A DNA stretch of 64,000 nucleotides from Homalodisca vitripennis (GCF_021130785.1 NC_060213.1:130648001-130712000), one strand, 5' to 3'; shown: positions 44,650-58,112, numbered from the stretch's first letter. Made by a program: numbers and translations. Notes: a model not told the origin generated them from the sequence alone.

Positions 44650-44937
44650 TACAAGCTACGTAGTATAGCTCTAAAAAATGTCTGCAGCAACGACTTTGTC
44701 CAATTAATGTTTAAATTGAACGAATTAAAAGATAATTGATTATTAGTTTTCCTTCTAAATGTAAATGTTAGTTCTCCTTTTTTAATAATGAGAACGTTTA
44801 TTCTTTCCTTGTTTTGATTAAGACTTGCTAATACATAATACTAGTTGTTATAAACTTGTTAATAATAGTGTGACACTGGGATGAATTTAAAAACTGTATT
44901 TTTAAAGCTACACGTAGAGCTTTTCATATATGGTACA

Positions 44938-47125
44938 GTATGTCCCGGATGTAGGCATCCAAACTTCATGAGGTTGTAAATATAGCCTCGAAAAGTGTGT
45001 AATATTACTAACAAGAATTCACCTTTGAACACGGCCTATCTCACGCCGTTTTCCGCATATCTGCCTGTATGTGATTTTTGCAAAAAGCTTAAGTTACTCT
45101 CAGAAGTTACTTAAGATGAAGCCATGAAACTTGGTATGAATATTGATGGATCTTGATAGTTTACATATTTCGGAAAAGATTAATTTTTGTATAAAATCCC
45201 TTTTTTTTAAGACAATCATTTAAAATTTTTGAAGCTGAATATCTAACAAAAATTATTAAAAAAATGTAAAAGACAAAAATTTAAGGAATTTAATATCTAA
45301 AAATTATGACATGAAGAGTTTTTAGATTATACAACTATTAACTGAGAACTTGAAATTTTTATCAAATAAAAATTTGATTGTTATTAATAAGAAATTAAAC
45401 ATTTAAATTAAAAAAAAAAAATTGAAATCCTTCTTTAAAACGCCCTTATAATAGGATAAATAATTGATAAATCACATTTATTAGATGTGTAGGTTTAATG
45501 TTGTACAGTACAATCACGAATTATAAGCTGATTGTAATATTGACAGTTTATTGTTGGGAAACAAACGTTTTTATTTTTTACTGGTTAGAGGTCATCACTA
45601 AACAAAAACAGAGAGGTTCAGATGTTTTCTAGGCAAAGTTTTGCTGTTTAAGTTGCTATTATTGTATATCTTATTTAATTTCTTAATACACCATAATACC
45701 TATTTATACAAATGAAGAGTTATCAGAAGTTCATTTTATTTATGGATTGGCTGATCGAAACTCGCGAGAGGCATTGCGACGACTCTATGCATAAAGATGA
45801 TTTAACAGAAGAAAACCGTATATAGAAACATTCGCAAGTGTTCATAAGTCTCTGAGGGAGCGTGGAACTTTTACTCAAGTTGAGAAGTTGGCCCGTGCAA
45901 TTTCAGAGACTACATTAAGAGCTCGACAAATTATATATTAAATGCCGTTGAAGAAGTCCCAAGTAAAAGAGTCAGAAGATTATCACAGGATGAAGGAATA
46001 TTATGACATTCCTTTTGTTTGGCGTATTGTTAAACTTCAACTGTTATATTCATATCATATTCAAAGAGTCCAAAGTTATCTTAAAACAGACTTCCAGCCT
46101 AGAACGAATCTGTGAGAATGGTTTTTGAGAAAATATGTTTTGATTCTACTATATCTGGCAAATGTTTATTGATGATGCAAGATTTTTGAGAGAAGATATT
46201 TTTGTTTATTACAATAATCTTTTTTGTGGACTAAACTGAGTGCCATATTTGGACTTACAAAACATGTTACCTGAACTATTAAAAGACATGCCTCCATACA
46301 AAAGATTCAGTGTGATTTATTCCGGATGGCGGTCCTGCCAGGTCTCTTGATCTAAACGCACTTGAGTTTTTTGTTTGGGATTACCTACACCTTTGATATA
46401 CAAAACACCTGTGTAAAATATTTAAATGTTTAGGTGAAGAATAGTGAATGGCTGTAATACGATTATACAGAAATCGGGTATTTGCACGAATAAGAAATTC
46501 TATGAGAAATTAACTTGAACAATGTATGGACATGAATGTCAGACACATTGAGCACATGTTGTAGGATCGCCAATATTTTTTAATCTAACTAAATATTACA
46601 GCCATTAGTTACACAAGAAAGAGCACTTGGCCACTCTTATCACACATAAACTGTTCCTACTGAACCTTTTTTTTAAATAGATTTTATTTTTTCAAATTTT
46701 AAACTGTTTATGAATAACAAAGAAGTTTATATTTGAAAAAAAAATTCTTAGTTAGTAGTTGTCCTATCTTAAAAATCTTTATGCCATAATTAGGATTAAA
46801 TTCTTCAACATTGTTGTCTCTTTTAATAAAATTTAAGGTTTTTTAAATTTTAGCTATAAACATTTTAAATGACCGCTATTTTAAAAAGAAATTTTCTAAA
46901 AAAATGAAACCTTTAAGAAATGTGCAAAATATCAAGACCAACATTCATACCAAGTATTTGATTTTATCTTAAGTAACTTCTGAGATATTACACTTTTTGT
47001 AAAAATCACACACAGACAGATGGACGGAAAACGGAGCGAGATAGACCACCCATGTGTTCACATCTGATATTTTTGTTTGTTTTGACCTTTGGAATAACCT
47101 CCTGAAGTTTGGTTACATACCCTGT
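44938..47125 (+). mobile_element. Tc1/mariner-like transposon, strongly decayed
   Basis: The left end TACAGTATGTCCCGGATGTA with CCAAACTTCATGAGG and the right end (complement TACAGGGTATGTAACCAAAC, then TTCAGGAGG) form diverged inverted repeats. Inside, 45720-46570 translates in pieces to a transposase: VHFIYGLADRNSREALRRLY, ETFASVHKSLRERGTFTQ, then PARSLDLNALEFFVWDYL. Numerous stops. It is related to, but distinct from, the 43329 element. Confidence 0.7.
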
Positions 47126-47129
47126 ATTC

Positions 47130-47989
47130 ATGAGAAGTGGTGGTGTTTGAGTCTCTACACATTAGCCATCCATCTATTCCATAAGTTATGTAATATAACT
47201 TTGGTAACTGGACTAATATATTACTACCCGAGCAGGGATCTATCAGCTATTGCAGAGGTTGAAATATTAAAACGGTCCTTCAATGTTAATATAGCAATAA
47301 CATATTAGGATCGATTTGGAATATTACTGAGACATACTTTGAGTTGATGCTCGCATTACAAGACACGTATCATTGATGATATCAGAATTTGCTAGAGACA
47401 ATTCATACCGCGGATTGCAGGCTCATGAATGCCTAAGTTCGAAGATAACTCGTTGGTTTTATCCACGGAATTGAAAATGGGTTTTTGTCAAGATCCTTTC
47501 TTATATTGTTTTTATGAAGCTTCATTTTTGACCGTTGCCACTACGGTTGAGTAAAAGACCAAGTCCTTTCCGTATAAACATTGTATTGAATTTAGGGTCG
47601 TTGTGAAAACGGCACATCTTTTGAGATGTTCAACTACATTGGCAGAAAGGAACGTTGTTGTTACGATATCTGTTGGACAATCGACTTTTTCATTTAATTA
47701 AGTGGGTTATAACAACGACCTTCGAAGAAAAGCTTAAATACAGAGCTGGAATTGTTGTCACAACGATTCATAGAGTAAACCTGTATTATTAGTTATTTTC
47801 TCAAAAACTATCGTTGAGCCAACGATTAGTAATGCAAAAGATATGGCACACAGTGCCGTCCTTAGGGTGGAACGAGTGGAGCGGCGGCCACGCAGTGAGG
47901 CTTTGCTCTAGTCAAAAAATGAAATAAAATTTTCTAAATAAGTAAAAGTGTTGGTTGTATTAAAATAATATATTAGTAATATACATGCC
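47130..47989. other. No gene seen
   Basis: Mixed-composition sequence. CAGTGCCGTCCTTAGGGTGG at about 47851 resembles some hAT-type ends, but no partner or 8-bp duplication was found. Confidence 0.35.
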
Positions 47990-49500
47990 TAAAATATCTA
48001 TCTGATTAGTGTCAACTTCACAAAGGCTATCGTGATTGCCTTTACAAGAGAGCGTCAGTTGGAGGGTGTTGGTCCTTTCTTATTGAGAGGCTTTTCCATT
48101 GAGTTACAGTCCCAGGTTAAGTACTTGGGCGTAATCCTTGATAGGGTCCTTAACTGGGGACCCCATTTGGAAAGAGTTATTGCCAGAGGGAAATGATCTT
48201 TAATGCAATGCTGACATGTGCTAGGTGGGTCTTGGAGACAAGCAGAGGCTTTTTGTATTGGCGGCTTTATGTCTCCGTGATTAGACTTGCACTAATGTTT
48301 GGGGCTGTTGTCTGGTGGTCAAAGACGGAGGCCAAGATGATGGTGACTGGTATGGCCAGCATCCAAAGTATGGCTTGCCTTGCTATCACTGGGGCTTTCC
48401 CAAGTCTGGGGTGCAGCTCTAGACTGTTGCCTAAACCTTGCCCGCCTGGAAATTCTAATTCGAGCTATGGCCATGAGAAGTGGCTTTTGTCTTCCGCAGG
48501 CGGGGCTTTGGTCGGCCTCGGGCTGCAGCAGTGGGCACTGCTGAATTAGCATCTCTGCATGTAATCTTTGATCAGATGCCACAAAGAGTTTCTTTCAACA
48601 AAACCCTTCAGGATTGTTATACCTTCTAGGGAAGCTTGGTCGGAGGGAAGGAAACCCCTTCCACCAGCGGAGCTTGATTGGTTTACAGACGGCTCTAAAA
48701 TGGAAAGTGGCACAGGCACCAGAATTATGGTGGTGAGACCATGTAAGGAGCTGGTGGTCCCTGTAGGTCCTTACCCCACAGCTTTTCAGGCAGAAGTCAC
48801 AGCCATTATGGAGTGTGCTCGTGAGAATATTCGTTGGTGGTAAATGAGTAAGACGATTTGCATTTTCACATATAGCCAGGCAACATTGAAGACCCTGGAC
48901 TATTTCGTGTTCAACTCCAAACTTGTCTGGGATTGCTATCAAGTCGGTTCTTCCCATGTCAGGATCAATAATATGACTGTTGGGCTTCTGGTGATGAGGG
49001 GATCTCTGGGAACGAAAGAGCTGATGCACTGGGCCAATTTGGACTTGGTGTCCATTATGATGGGACCTCAACCGTTCTGTGGCATTTCTAGGTGTGAATC
49101 CTTTGGGGCTGTCTCAAATAGGGGGTGAACCCATAAGAGAAGGTGGAGGTTGCATCCGGTTCTGAGAATGAGCAAAATGGTTCTAAAGACACCTTCCCCT
49201 AAGATGACCTCTCAATAAGTAGATTGGTGTTTTCTTGGGTTAGGGGTCTCTTGGGACATGGTCACCCGAGGAAGCATCTTCACAGATTTGGTATCCTTCG
49301 GGAGGATCCACTCTATAGAATGTGTGATGAGCAGGAGGAAAACCTACTTTGACTATCCTGCATAGCAAGGGAGCGGTACGCCATCTTTGGTAGTCTAGAC
49401 AAAGGTAGCGAATTTATCTAGGTCCTAATCGGTTGTTTTTTGGCAGTTTGTAGAACTGCTGAAAACCGTAAACTCATCAGCCTCATGGTGTACTCCTAGG
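47990..49500 (+). mobile_element. RNase H-type LINE fragment (R1/Loa/I-like)
   Basis: Translates in pieces to an RT end (LKYLGVILD-like text near 48120, then MFGAVVWWSKTEAKM and MACLAITGAFPS), an RNase H domain (LDWFTDGSKMESGTG, AFQAEVTAIMECARENI, TYSQATLKTLDYFVFNSKLV) and a degraded C-terminal Cys region. It is the same family type as the LINE at 9385-20250, but a separate and older insertion. Confidence 0.75.
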
Positions 49501-51059
49501 GTGTGCAAAAGGCGCTTATGGCTTAGGTGCATGGTAATAGGCCACCCCATAGAAGAAGAAGCTCTAGTAAACCAGCTTAAGGAAATCAATATTGAAGTAC
49601 AAATATTAATGTTACTTCACAACATTAACATCAACGTCAACATAAAGTTGACTCTTAAGAGCAAAGAGCATATTTGGAAAAAGTTATGATTTTTTTATCT
49701 TCTCTGTACGGATGCTGTTAGATTCTCCATATTTCCATGTGATTAATTCCAGAGTGACCTGCTTTTTCTTCTGGAATAATTTCTTGTGGGTTTTCGTAAA
49801 ATTCTGGATTAGAGTTCCTAAAAAACTCCTTATTTAAAAATTGCATTATGTTGTGTTTGTTGGTTATTAATTAAAAATCATACTATGTAGTCTATTGAAT
49901 GAAACTACTGTGTATCTTATTAGTTTTATGTTCGAATTCTACAAAATAAATTATTCATGACTGTATTTTTTTTAGATTTCATTCCCAATACTTCACGAGG
50001 CGTAAAAAAAATACCAATTACAAACATTATAACGTTTTGCAGTAAAAATAGGATATGAACACAACAACAAAACATCAATATAAAAATACATAATAAATTT
50101 AAAAAATTCAGATCTACATGCAATCAGTCCATACCTATATATGAAATACCAAATAATATGGGCATCTTTTTATATCCATACTGGTAAAACCTCTGGATAG
50201 TTTACATGTATACATAATATTTGACTAATTTTTAAAGAGAATTTTTTGACAAATGAGTTTTAAATCTCTATATACGATTTATAACGCAATAAGCATTTAA
50301 TTAAATAAATTCTTGCACAGAGAAAGAAATAATTGCATAAATCTTATTTACTAAGATAATGCAATGGAATGATATTTTTTCAAATAGTGTCTTTAAACTG
50401 AGAAGCTGACATGATACGATCACAGTAGGTAGAAGACAAAGAGTTGAGAGAGAAAGTTACTCCTTGACATGAATATACAAGACAATTACTGCAATAGAAA
50501 AAGTGCTATAAGTCCTTGCATACAAAATATATACATGTATCTTGTATAAATGTATATCCTATATATGAAGGGGTAAAGAATAAACGAGAAATAACAAGTA
50601 ACTAAAGAAATTTTATTAATTTAATTTGGCACCCAAAATGATCAAATACCATTATAATAAAAAATACAAACTTTAAACAAATAACATTATTTATAAGCAT
50701 ACAATAAATTTTTTTTTAAAATGGTATAATTTAACTTATTACAAAATATCCAACATGCATACGAGGGTCACTCTGAAAGTTTGGATATATCAGCAGACAG
50801 TGTATACTGTAATAATCTTATCAGCCTTATCTGATTTTCTGAAGGCCTGCCAAATAGTACGTGACAATTTTCATTCATGAGCGAACTTGTGTCGTTTGTT
50901 CGGAAATGTCAATTTTGTGGTTATGGAGAGAGCATTTTCGGGCAATGATTTTTACGATTGTAAAATCAGTTTGTTTCAATACGAGTGTGTCGAACATTCA
51001 AAAATTGTTTTCTTGGAATGGTTCTAGTTCAATTTTACTGTTTTAGGTAGTATAGTAGG
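49501..51059. other. No supported gene
   Basis: A minus-strand open stretch near 49700-49825 reads EFYENPQEIIPEEKAGHSGI and may be the end of an unidentified transposon ORF. The AGGGTCACTCTGAAAGTTTGG motif at about 50764 looks like a mariner-type terminus. Otherwise A+T-rich filler. Confidence 0.35.
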
Positions 51060-51662
51060 TAATAGGTGTAGTAGGTAATATAGAAAATTGAACAACAGAG
51101 AGTCATGTTGAAGTGCCTTCAGGGAGCTCAACTTGCTAACTCTACCCAGCTTGTATATTTTAGAGACTTCATTTTACTGTCGATTTCAGTGTATATTGAT
51201 GCAGGGCAGTGATATACACAAATACGAGAGAAGACCTCGGGGGCGCTTTCGAGCCCGACAGCATAGAACAGCAGCATTTGAACGCCTCCCTTCTCAAGCT
51301 GGGATCAAATTCATTAACAATCTCCCTGAAACACTAAATTAGGAAACAAATCCAAAAATTTAAAACCCAATTAAAACACTACCTGGTGTCTTGTGCTTTT
51401 TACTCAGTTGGCGAGTTTATGGAGCACACTTGGGATTGATATTCGCGGCGGTGTTGCAATCCTGGGGGTTGATCCCACGAATTATGAGTTTTGTTTTTTT
51501 GTATGTGTATGAATGTGTGCCTGCGTGCAACTGTATGGAAAGTCGAGTGAATGGATTTAGTTTTTAAGATAAATACCGTAAAAAATTGGTATTATTAACT
51601 ATTGCAATACAATGTAATATATATTGTCAACGCAATAAAATATATTCTATTCTATTCTATAG
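51060..51662 (+). mobile_element. LINE 3' end fragment with (ATTCT)n tail
   Basis: Degraded ORF2 end (AGIKFINNLPETLN near 51300-51340) and a 3' UTR ending AATAAAATATATTCTATTCT with ATTCT repeats at 51640-51660. Typical of a short CR1/Jockey-type copy. Confidence 0.65.
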
Positions 51663-51921
51663 AAGAGGCTGTAATTCGCTTCAAGGGTATAAATACTCAG
51701 GAAGGCTGCATTTCACCATTACTGAAGAGAACATTGATCAGATCTGCAATTCAAAATTGTCCAAAAGGACAGACAATGCATTTAATTAATGATTTAAGCT
51801 TCCCTAGGGATTTGATCTGCAGTAATGCAGATCTGCAACATTGCATGACTTTTTAAAAGGTTTCTCCATGGGTACCTCACAATTTTACAAATGAGCAATT
51901 TGAGTATAGACTCAAGTACTT

Positions 51922-52440
51922 ATAACAGAATTCAAGGCATACAAAGGCATCCGTGACTTACAGGGCAAAAGTTTGAGCATCAAAATCTGGAAAAGAAAAA
52001 AACAATTAAAAGCTAATAAACTTGTTTATATTACTACCTACAAAAATATTAATAATGACTTATTTAATCAATACTATGAAATCACCATACATAACCAAAA
52101 ATATAACCAAGTTTACAGTAGCAGTGTTGCAAACGAGTAAGATAAGTTAAAAATTAACAAAAAAATTTATTTGGTAGTCAACCAAGGTTCTGTGTTGTTA
52201 CCACTAATTTTCTAGGTCCTGCTAGACTAAGCCACCTTGCACAAGATTATAAAACTAAAGGGACCAGATGGGTCGCCTGAATGAATGAACCACATGACTC
52301 AACTTCATCTGTAATTTTTGATAAATGTACCACAATATTGGTAACCTCACATTTGACAGAATAACCAACTGATCAGAAACCACACAGCCACACAGCTATG
52401 GCAGTCATATTGTTCCACATATGGAAATTGGTACGTTCGG
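51922..52440 (+). repeat. Direct repeat with 58113-58600
   Basis: Both copies share, in order, AAGGCATCCGTGA, GCAGTGTTGCAAACGA, CAACCAAGGTTCTGTGTTGT, TAGGTCCTGCTAGACTAAGC and CTCAACTTCATCTGTAATTT with moderate divergence. No coding sense is seen in either. It could be a local duplication or two copies of an unnamed repeat. Confidence 0.8.
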
Positions 52441-53802
52441 ATTAAATATTTTAAAGTAAATACAATATTTACAACAAATTCACTTAAGTCTGACAGGACT
52501 TGACTCCTGAAGTCTGAAGGGAACCAAAAATAATCGGCAACGGAGAACGAAGAAGCTCAAAATGAAACCCCCTGCATCGTTTCGACATCAGAGACACTCC
52601 AACTACAAAAAGTAGTGCAATCTAGGTGAAGAGGTATTCTCATTGTCTCATCAGGTGCACAACTTAGTGCACTACTATGACGATCCCAAAACATGGTGGA
52701 GCAACTGATACAATGTGTAGAACTAATAAAAATACATTTTTGAACAGCAATTAATGCAATACAAAATTGCCGCATGGAAACTGTCCGCCGAAAATAACTC
52801 TGGCTGCCTAGTGCCAAGCCCCGAGGTTTTTCACTGCCCACATCGGATTAAGAGCTACTTATTTGTGATTATACAAAAAAGATATTCTGAAAAAGTAATT
52901 TAAATCTTAAATATCCACAATGTTTTGTTTTATTCCCACTGTCCTTGCCTCTCCTTTCATGCTTTCACACTGTCAGCAACTTAAACAATATAAACAGATT
53001 AAGTATTAGACAGCAACCAAATATCTTGTTTCCTGACACTTAAACTTCAATAAATCTTGTATCGGAGTAAATGGATAAAAGAAAATAGAGTCAAAACTGA
53101 TTTCTTCCACACCCGTTCTGTGTTTTCAGGGGTTTATGTCGATGAAGGCTAACCACATTGTTTATCACTTTCAATCGAATCGCACCCATTTTAAAAAAGG
53201 TCGAACCACAACCACAAATTCATGGAAGCTCATTTTTTATCTCATAACAGTAGCTGCTGTAGATAAAAAGTTATCGTTGACTGTCGGATACTTTCTGGAC
53301 AGTCCTTGTAAATCCAGCCCATACTGATGAGATACAAATATACAGACTGAAATCAAAACTATAGAACTGTACAATACACTCAAACAATGCTTTTTCTGCA
53401 TTAGAATTCAAAATCATCTGATGTAACAGAAGCTTAAACATGAACTTCATTCATATACCATCAATAACGCAACAGACTACTGTACTAAAATAATTATTCA
53501 TTCTAAACATTTTTTTAAAACATTCAATTAGATTAAAAATCTATTTATTTGAACACTTTCTTCAAAGACACTTCCGTTACAAAGCAAGCCTAGGCATAGT
53601 TTTCCTTACTGACTAGGAACAGCATTGATATCACAGACCTTCTAATATTTATATATACAATTGCAAAAGAGCAAGTAGTTCAGTATAAAACATTATCTTG
53701 TCTATTATAAAAGTAGGATATAAAATACCATAAATGCAAAAAGTTATCTAATCTAATATTGGTTATAACAGATTAACATTATTTAATCTTATAAGGTTAA
53801 TA
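52441..53802. other. No supported gene
   Basis: The minus ORF 52557-52841 contains the same GTGTCTCTGATGTCGAAAC text as 41788 and is probably repeat-derived. The ORF at 53136-53327 is unrecognised. The rest is A+T-rich. Confidence 0.35.
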
Positions 53803-55063
53803 CAGTGGAACCTGGCTAATTCGAACTTCTATAATTCGAAATCTTCTTTAATTCGAATATTTATATTGGTCCCTAGCATTTTCTATATAAGTAATGCAAA
53901 AATATCGTGGTTAATTCGAAGTTTATTTTGGATAATTCGAACTTTTTATTCGAACCCGCGAAAAGACGCTGCACTCTTTCTAATAGCAAGGCCATTGGAC
54001 ACAGATCTAGCCACCCTCCCGCCCGGCCGGCCGGCTCGGCCCTATCCTTCCGCGCATATTGTTTTGTAGACGTGACTTTTCCAGCCTATGGACCAGGGGA
54101 TCATAAAAAATCTAAAACAGTTTTACAGACGTTTATTGGTTGAGTACATACTGACTAAAGATAGCGACGCCGTAAAAATCAAGTTAGACATTCTTCAAGC
54201 CTCTCGCTTGGGACAAAGTAATGCCCGAAACGATCAAGCCTCTCGCATGTGCAAGAAAGCTTGGGACAAAGTAACGCCCGAAACGATCAAACATTGCTTT
54301 AAAAAAGCTGGTTTTGTAAAAAAGGAGGACGACGGCGTAAAAGCCAACAACATTATAGCGGAAGCGGTACCTTCAGTTGACGGCTGGGAGGACATCATTA
54401 CTGACCCTGCCATCTGGTTTGAAGATTTTGTCAACGTGGATGAAGATGTTGCAGTATGTGGTGAGATAACAGACGCGGAGATCATCACTTAAGTGCTCAA
54501 TAATAAAAAAGATGGCGACATGGCATCGGGTGACGAAGACGGCGAGTCATCAGTTGGGGCGGAAATAAACGTTCCGAGTGCGGCCGAAGCAGCGCATCAC
54601 ATCATGGAACTTAGACGTATTTTTGAAAGTAAAAATGACGTGAGTCTATTTTCAATTCATTGAATATGGCAGAATCTTTTGTCACTTCCGAAAGACTTAA
54701 CTTTATAAAACAAGTGAAGATTTCCGACTTCTTTCGAAAAAATTAAATAATATTATACTTTATAATGTTCCTTATCACCATTCAACTTATTTTCTTTTAT
54801 TCAAAAACAAATAATGCAATTTTGTATTTTTTTAGGTAATTCATGATTCAATTTTGCACTGTTTTACCATACTTTGCTTGGTAGAAATGCACAGAAAAAC
54901 ATACATTTACAACCATTCATGTTATTTTCAATAAAGGTTTTCAGCAAAGATGTGAAGTGCCATTATTTTAAGCCTTTAATTCTTAACTTTTTTAATTCGA
55001 ATTTTTGGATAATTCGAATTTTTTTATTGGTCCCTTGAGATTCGAATTATCCAAGTTCCACTG
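53803..55063 (+). mobile_element. Tigger/pogo-type transposon, internally deleted
   Basis: Ends CAGTGGAACCTGGCTAATTC (53803) and its complement (to 55063) are flanked by TA. Subterminal ATTCGAA-rich sequence on both sides extends the inverted repeat. It is 1.26 kb against about 2 kb or more for complete Tigger elements. The N-terminal DNA-binding and most of the DDE domain are missing. Confidence 0.9.
54088..54660 (+). pseudogene. Tigger/pogo transposase, C-terminal part
   Basis: Begins at MDQGIIKNLKQFYRRLL, the conserved block following the DDE core. It continues with TPETIKHCFKKAGFVKKE, FVNVDEDVAVCGEITDAEI and, beyond a TAA at 54490, AAEAAHHIMELRRIFESKND. A partial internal duplication (SRLGQSNARNDQASRM, then the AWDKVTPETIK part) is visible at 54200-54290. 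No catalytic Asp triad remains. Confidence 0.85.
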
Positions 55064-55740
55064 TATATAAAATTATAAAAGCACATAAAATATAATATGT
55101 TTAGTGTACACTGACAGGAATCTTAATCAACCCAGTCACAATAAAATTAAATATAAATCTGTTTAGTGAATTTTAAGGGCCAGTTTCTTATATATTAAAA
55201 CCTTTTACTGCTGACATGCGAATTTGTACATGCTGGTATTTTAGTATTTTTTTCTGAACAATGGGTGTTGTTGTTTATACTTTTAGTCAGCTGTGTTCTA
55301 CTATGTTGTAGTAATTAATGTTGTGATTCCTGATTTTATTTATGGTTTTGTTATTTAATTAAAAATAAATACAAAATTTTAAGTTGTATTAATAATTTTT
55401 TAACGTATTTCTATCTACAAAGGTAGAAAAATAAATTTGTATACAATTACTTCATTACAAAAAAACACAAATTCACCTATTACTCATTACAAATAAAATT
55501 ATACAAGACAACTACATTTTACTCAAATTGAGGATTTATTTTTAGCATGACACCTGGTCTATAACATGGCACTTTACACATCACAAAAAACGGGTTTGTC
55601 AGTAAAAGGGTTTGTACATGGACTCATTTACAGCATTTTAGTTAAATTTACTCCTTGAGTATAATTTAGTAAAAAGCTATTTCAAAACATATGATAGGAA
55701 AGCATGCATAATTTATTGGGACTGGTTTGAAGAATATATA
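55064..55740. other. No gene seen
   Basis: A+T-rich intergenic or intronic sequence with only short ORFs. Confidence 0.4.
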
Positions 55741-56414
55741 CAGGGTGAGTTTTTTAAAGTGATCCAATAGCTAACTTTTTAATTACATGACAGCAATTAT
55801 ATGGCGCCTAACTTTAAAATCTTTTATGGAACACCCTGTATTTTATGTTGTTTTTAGATTCTACTCTACAAAATAAGACATTTTTGCTTCTGAAAGTTTT
55901 TTTATATCTCTAATGGTTCAGGAGCTACGTGGACTGAAAGTTTTCACCATCAGTTCAAAAAAATCCGAAAACTTCCAGTCCACGTAGCTCCTGAACCATT
56001 AGAGATATAGAAAAACTTTCAGAAGCAAAAATGTCTTATTTTGTAGAGTAGAATCTAAAAACAACATAAAATACAGGGTGTTCCATAAAAGATTTTAAAG
56101 TTGGGCGCCATATTGGAAAAAATTATGAAAACTTCCAGTCCACGTAGCTCCTGAACCATTAGAGATATGGAAAAACTCTCAAGTACAAAAAGGTTTTATT
56201 TTTTAGAGTAGAATCTAAAAACAACATAAAATACAGGGTGTTCCATAAAAGATTTTAAAGTTGGGCGCCATATTGGAAAATGGCGGCCATCTTCAAAAAA
56301 TTTGAAAGTGTATTCCTGAGTGAAACTTAAAATTGAGCAAGTTCCAAATTTAAAGTGTGGTGCTAAGTCATGTAATTAAAAAGTTAGCTATTGGATCACT
56401 TTAAAAAACTCACC

Positions 56415-56417
<3 letters not shown>
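55741..56417. mobile_element. Foldback MITE with CAGGGTGAG ends and internal repeats
   Basis: The terminal 51 bases at 55741-55791 match the complement of 56367-56417 exactly by eye, flanked by TA. Inside, a second inverted pair (55822-55945 against 55978-56090) is built around the segment AGTCCACGTAGCTCCTGAAC. The block CACGTAGCTCCTGAACCATT through TACAGGGTGTTCCATAAAAG is repeated in tandem (about 55980-56105 and 56140-56265). The inner repeat itself contains CAGGGTGTTCC, so one MITE seems nested in another. A (TA)n microsatellite follows at 56418-56461. Confidence 0.9.
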
Positions 56418-56461
<44 letters not shown>

Positions 56462-56464
<3 letters not shown>

Positions 56465-58112
56465 CACTGACAAATATTACATGACATTAAAATTAACGTA
56501 AAATATTGCTGGGTTTTCTCGTTAAATCACTCATTCAAGTAATCATTCAAGTAAAAAGTAATACTTTGATTAAACACATCAGTTTTATCTATACTGCACT
56601 AACTATCAGAAATATCACAAAAACTTTTGATTCAAAATTCACTTACCAAAAATTACTTCAGTATGATAAATTTATTCAACAACATTATTAAAGTAACTGG
56701 GGAAATTATAAAAATACAATTTAAATACTGACACCACAATAGTGTGTGTATTGTTGATAAAAATGGCTGAAGAAACATCTTGTACAGTAAATTGAATTGT
56801 AAAATACCAATATTTCCAAATAGTATGATTGTTTGTATTCTAATATATTTTCTATCAAATTTCTATCAAAACACTAAACAAAAGGTTGTTGTTTTATATA
56901 AAAAGTTAATATTGGTTGCAATTATTTACAAAAGTATATGCTTTCATATAAAAATACAATTTTTACAAAAAGTGACTTTTTTATACTGTTAAATTGAAAC
57001 AGTACTTACTTATAAAAATACACCTTATATTCCCATTGCAACATTTGGTTTTAAGTTCCTATAAAATTATTCGATTAGTAAAGATGTCATAAACAAAATA
57101 TGACAATGCGAGTTTTATTGATTACCAAAGACTAGATTAACTATGACACTGATTATAGGCTAATATGTATATGATGAAGAAACAAATTCCCACACCAGTG
57201 GTCAGTTCAAATCGAACGGGCATATTTTGATACTGCAATATACGAGTTCTGTTCAAAAAGTATCAGGACTGAAATAATTATGAATGAACGGTTTGACTTA
57301 GGTACTCCTGTGATGCCACATAAAATCCAGTGCAGTTTTTATTGCTTAAACCGTGATTTAAATTTGTACAACTGCAGAAAATGTTCTGTTGCATTTAGGT
57401 GAATTTCCTCAACACATTGAAACTTGAGAACTTTTAGTGAACGTTCAACTTTTGAGAACAAAAAAGTCGCAAGTAGAAATACTGGGTGAGTTAAATAGTA
57501 TTTATATTTAAGTTTAGCCAAAAATATTGAACAAGTCATACTATTATTATGACAGCTGGCAGATTCTGCATTAATACATTAATTTTGTTACCTTTTTCAA
57601 CTAATAGTCTCTCCGTGTCTTATAGTCCACAAAATTGTATAGTATCCATAACTGACTTTTGTTCCACAGAGATAAATTTATAAAGAATAATGTCTTATCA
57701 ATAAAATAAACTGCCAATATTACATCCGTTTTACTGTGACTTTGCCAAGCCTCTTGTAAGTTTTCATTCATCTAGAGCTCTTGCATACTACTTATAGAAT
57801 TTTGACTAAAAAATAGTATTAACTTTTCGTAGAGTCCTTACAAGTTTTAGATAATATTAGAACAACATCAAAACAGAAAGAACATGCTGATGTGCACTAA
57901 AATAAAACATTTCTGTTAATCGTTAAATCAGAACTAATTAACATAGATTCACAAAATTAGGTAAATAGCTCAGGAAAGAACTAAGTTGAAAGTTGATGCT
58001 CACTAGAGATAAAAACACAATCTTTATACTTCTTGAACAAACCTCATAGAATCAGCATTTCAAGTACTCTAACTTATAGGAAATCTTTCATTCCAGTATG
58101 CACTTAATTACA
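56462..58112. other. No supported gene
   Basis: A+T-rich. GTTCTGTTCAAAAAGTATC near 57246 resembles mariner-type termini, with no identified partner. ORFs are short and unrecognised. Confidence 0.35.

Noticed and set aside
47851..47890. CAGTGCCG-type start resembling a hAT element
   Set aside because: No matching inverted end or 8-base target duplication was found nearby.
50800..50860. Minus-strand YYLAG-like text considered as the missing arrestin first exon
   Set aside because: The frame closes within a few codons, has no suitable donor in phase 1 and lacks the rest of the arrestin N-terminal pattern.
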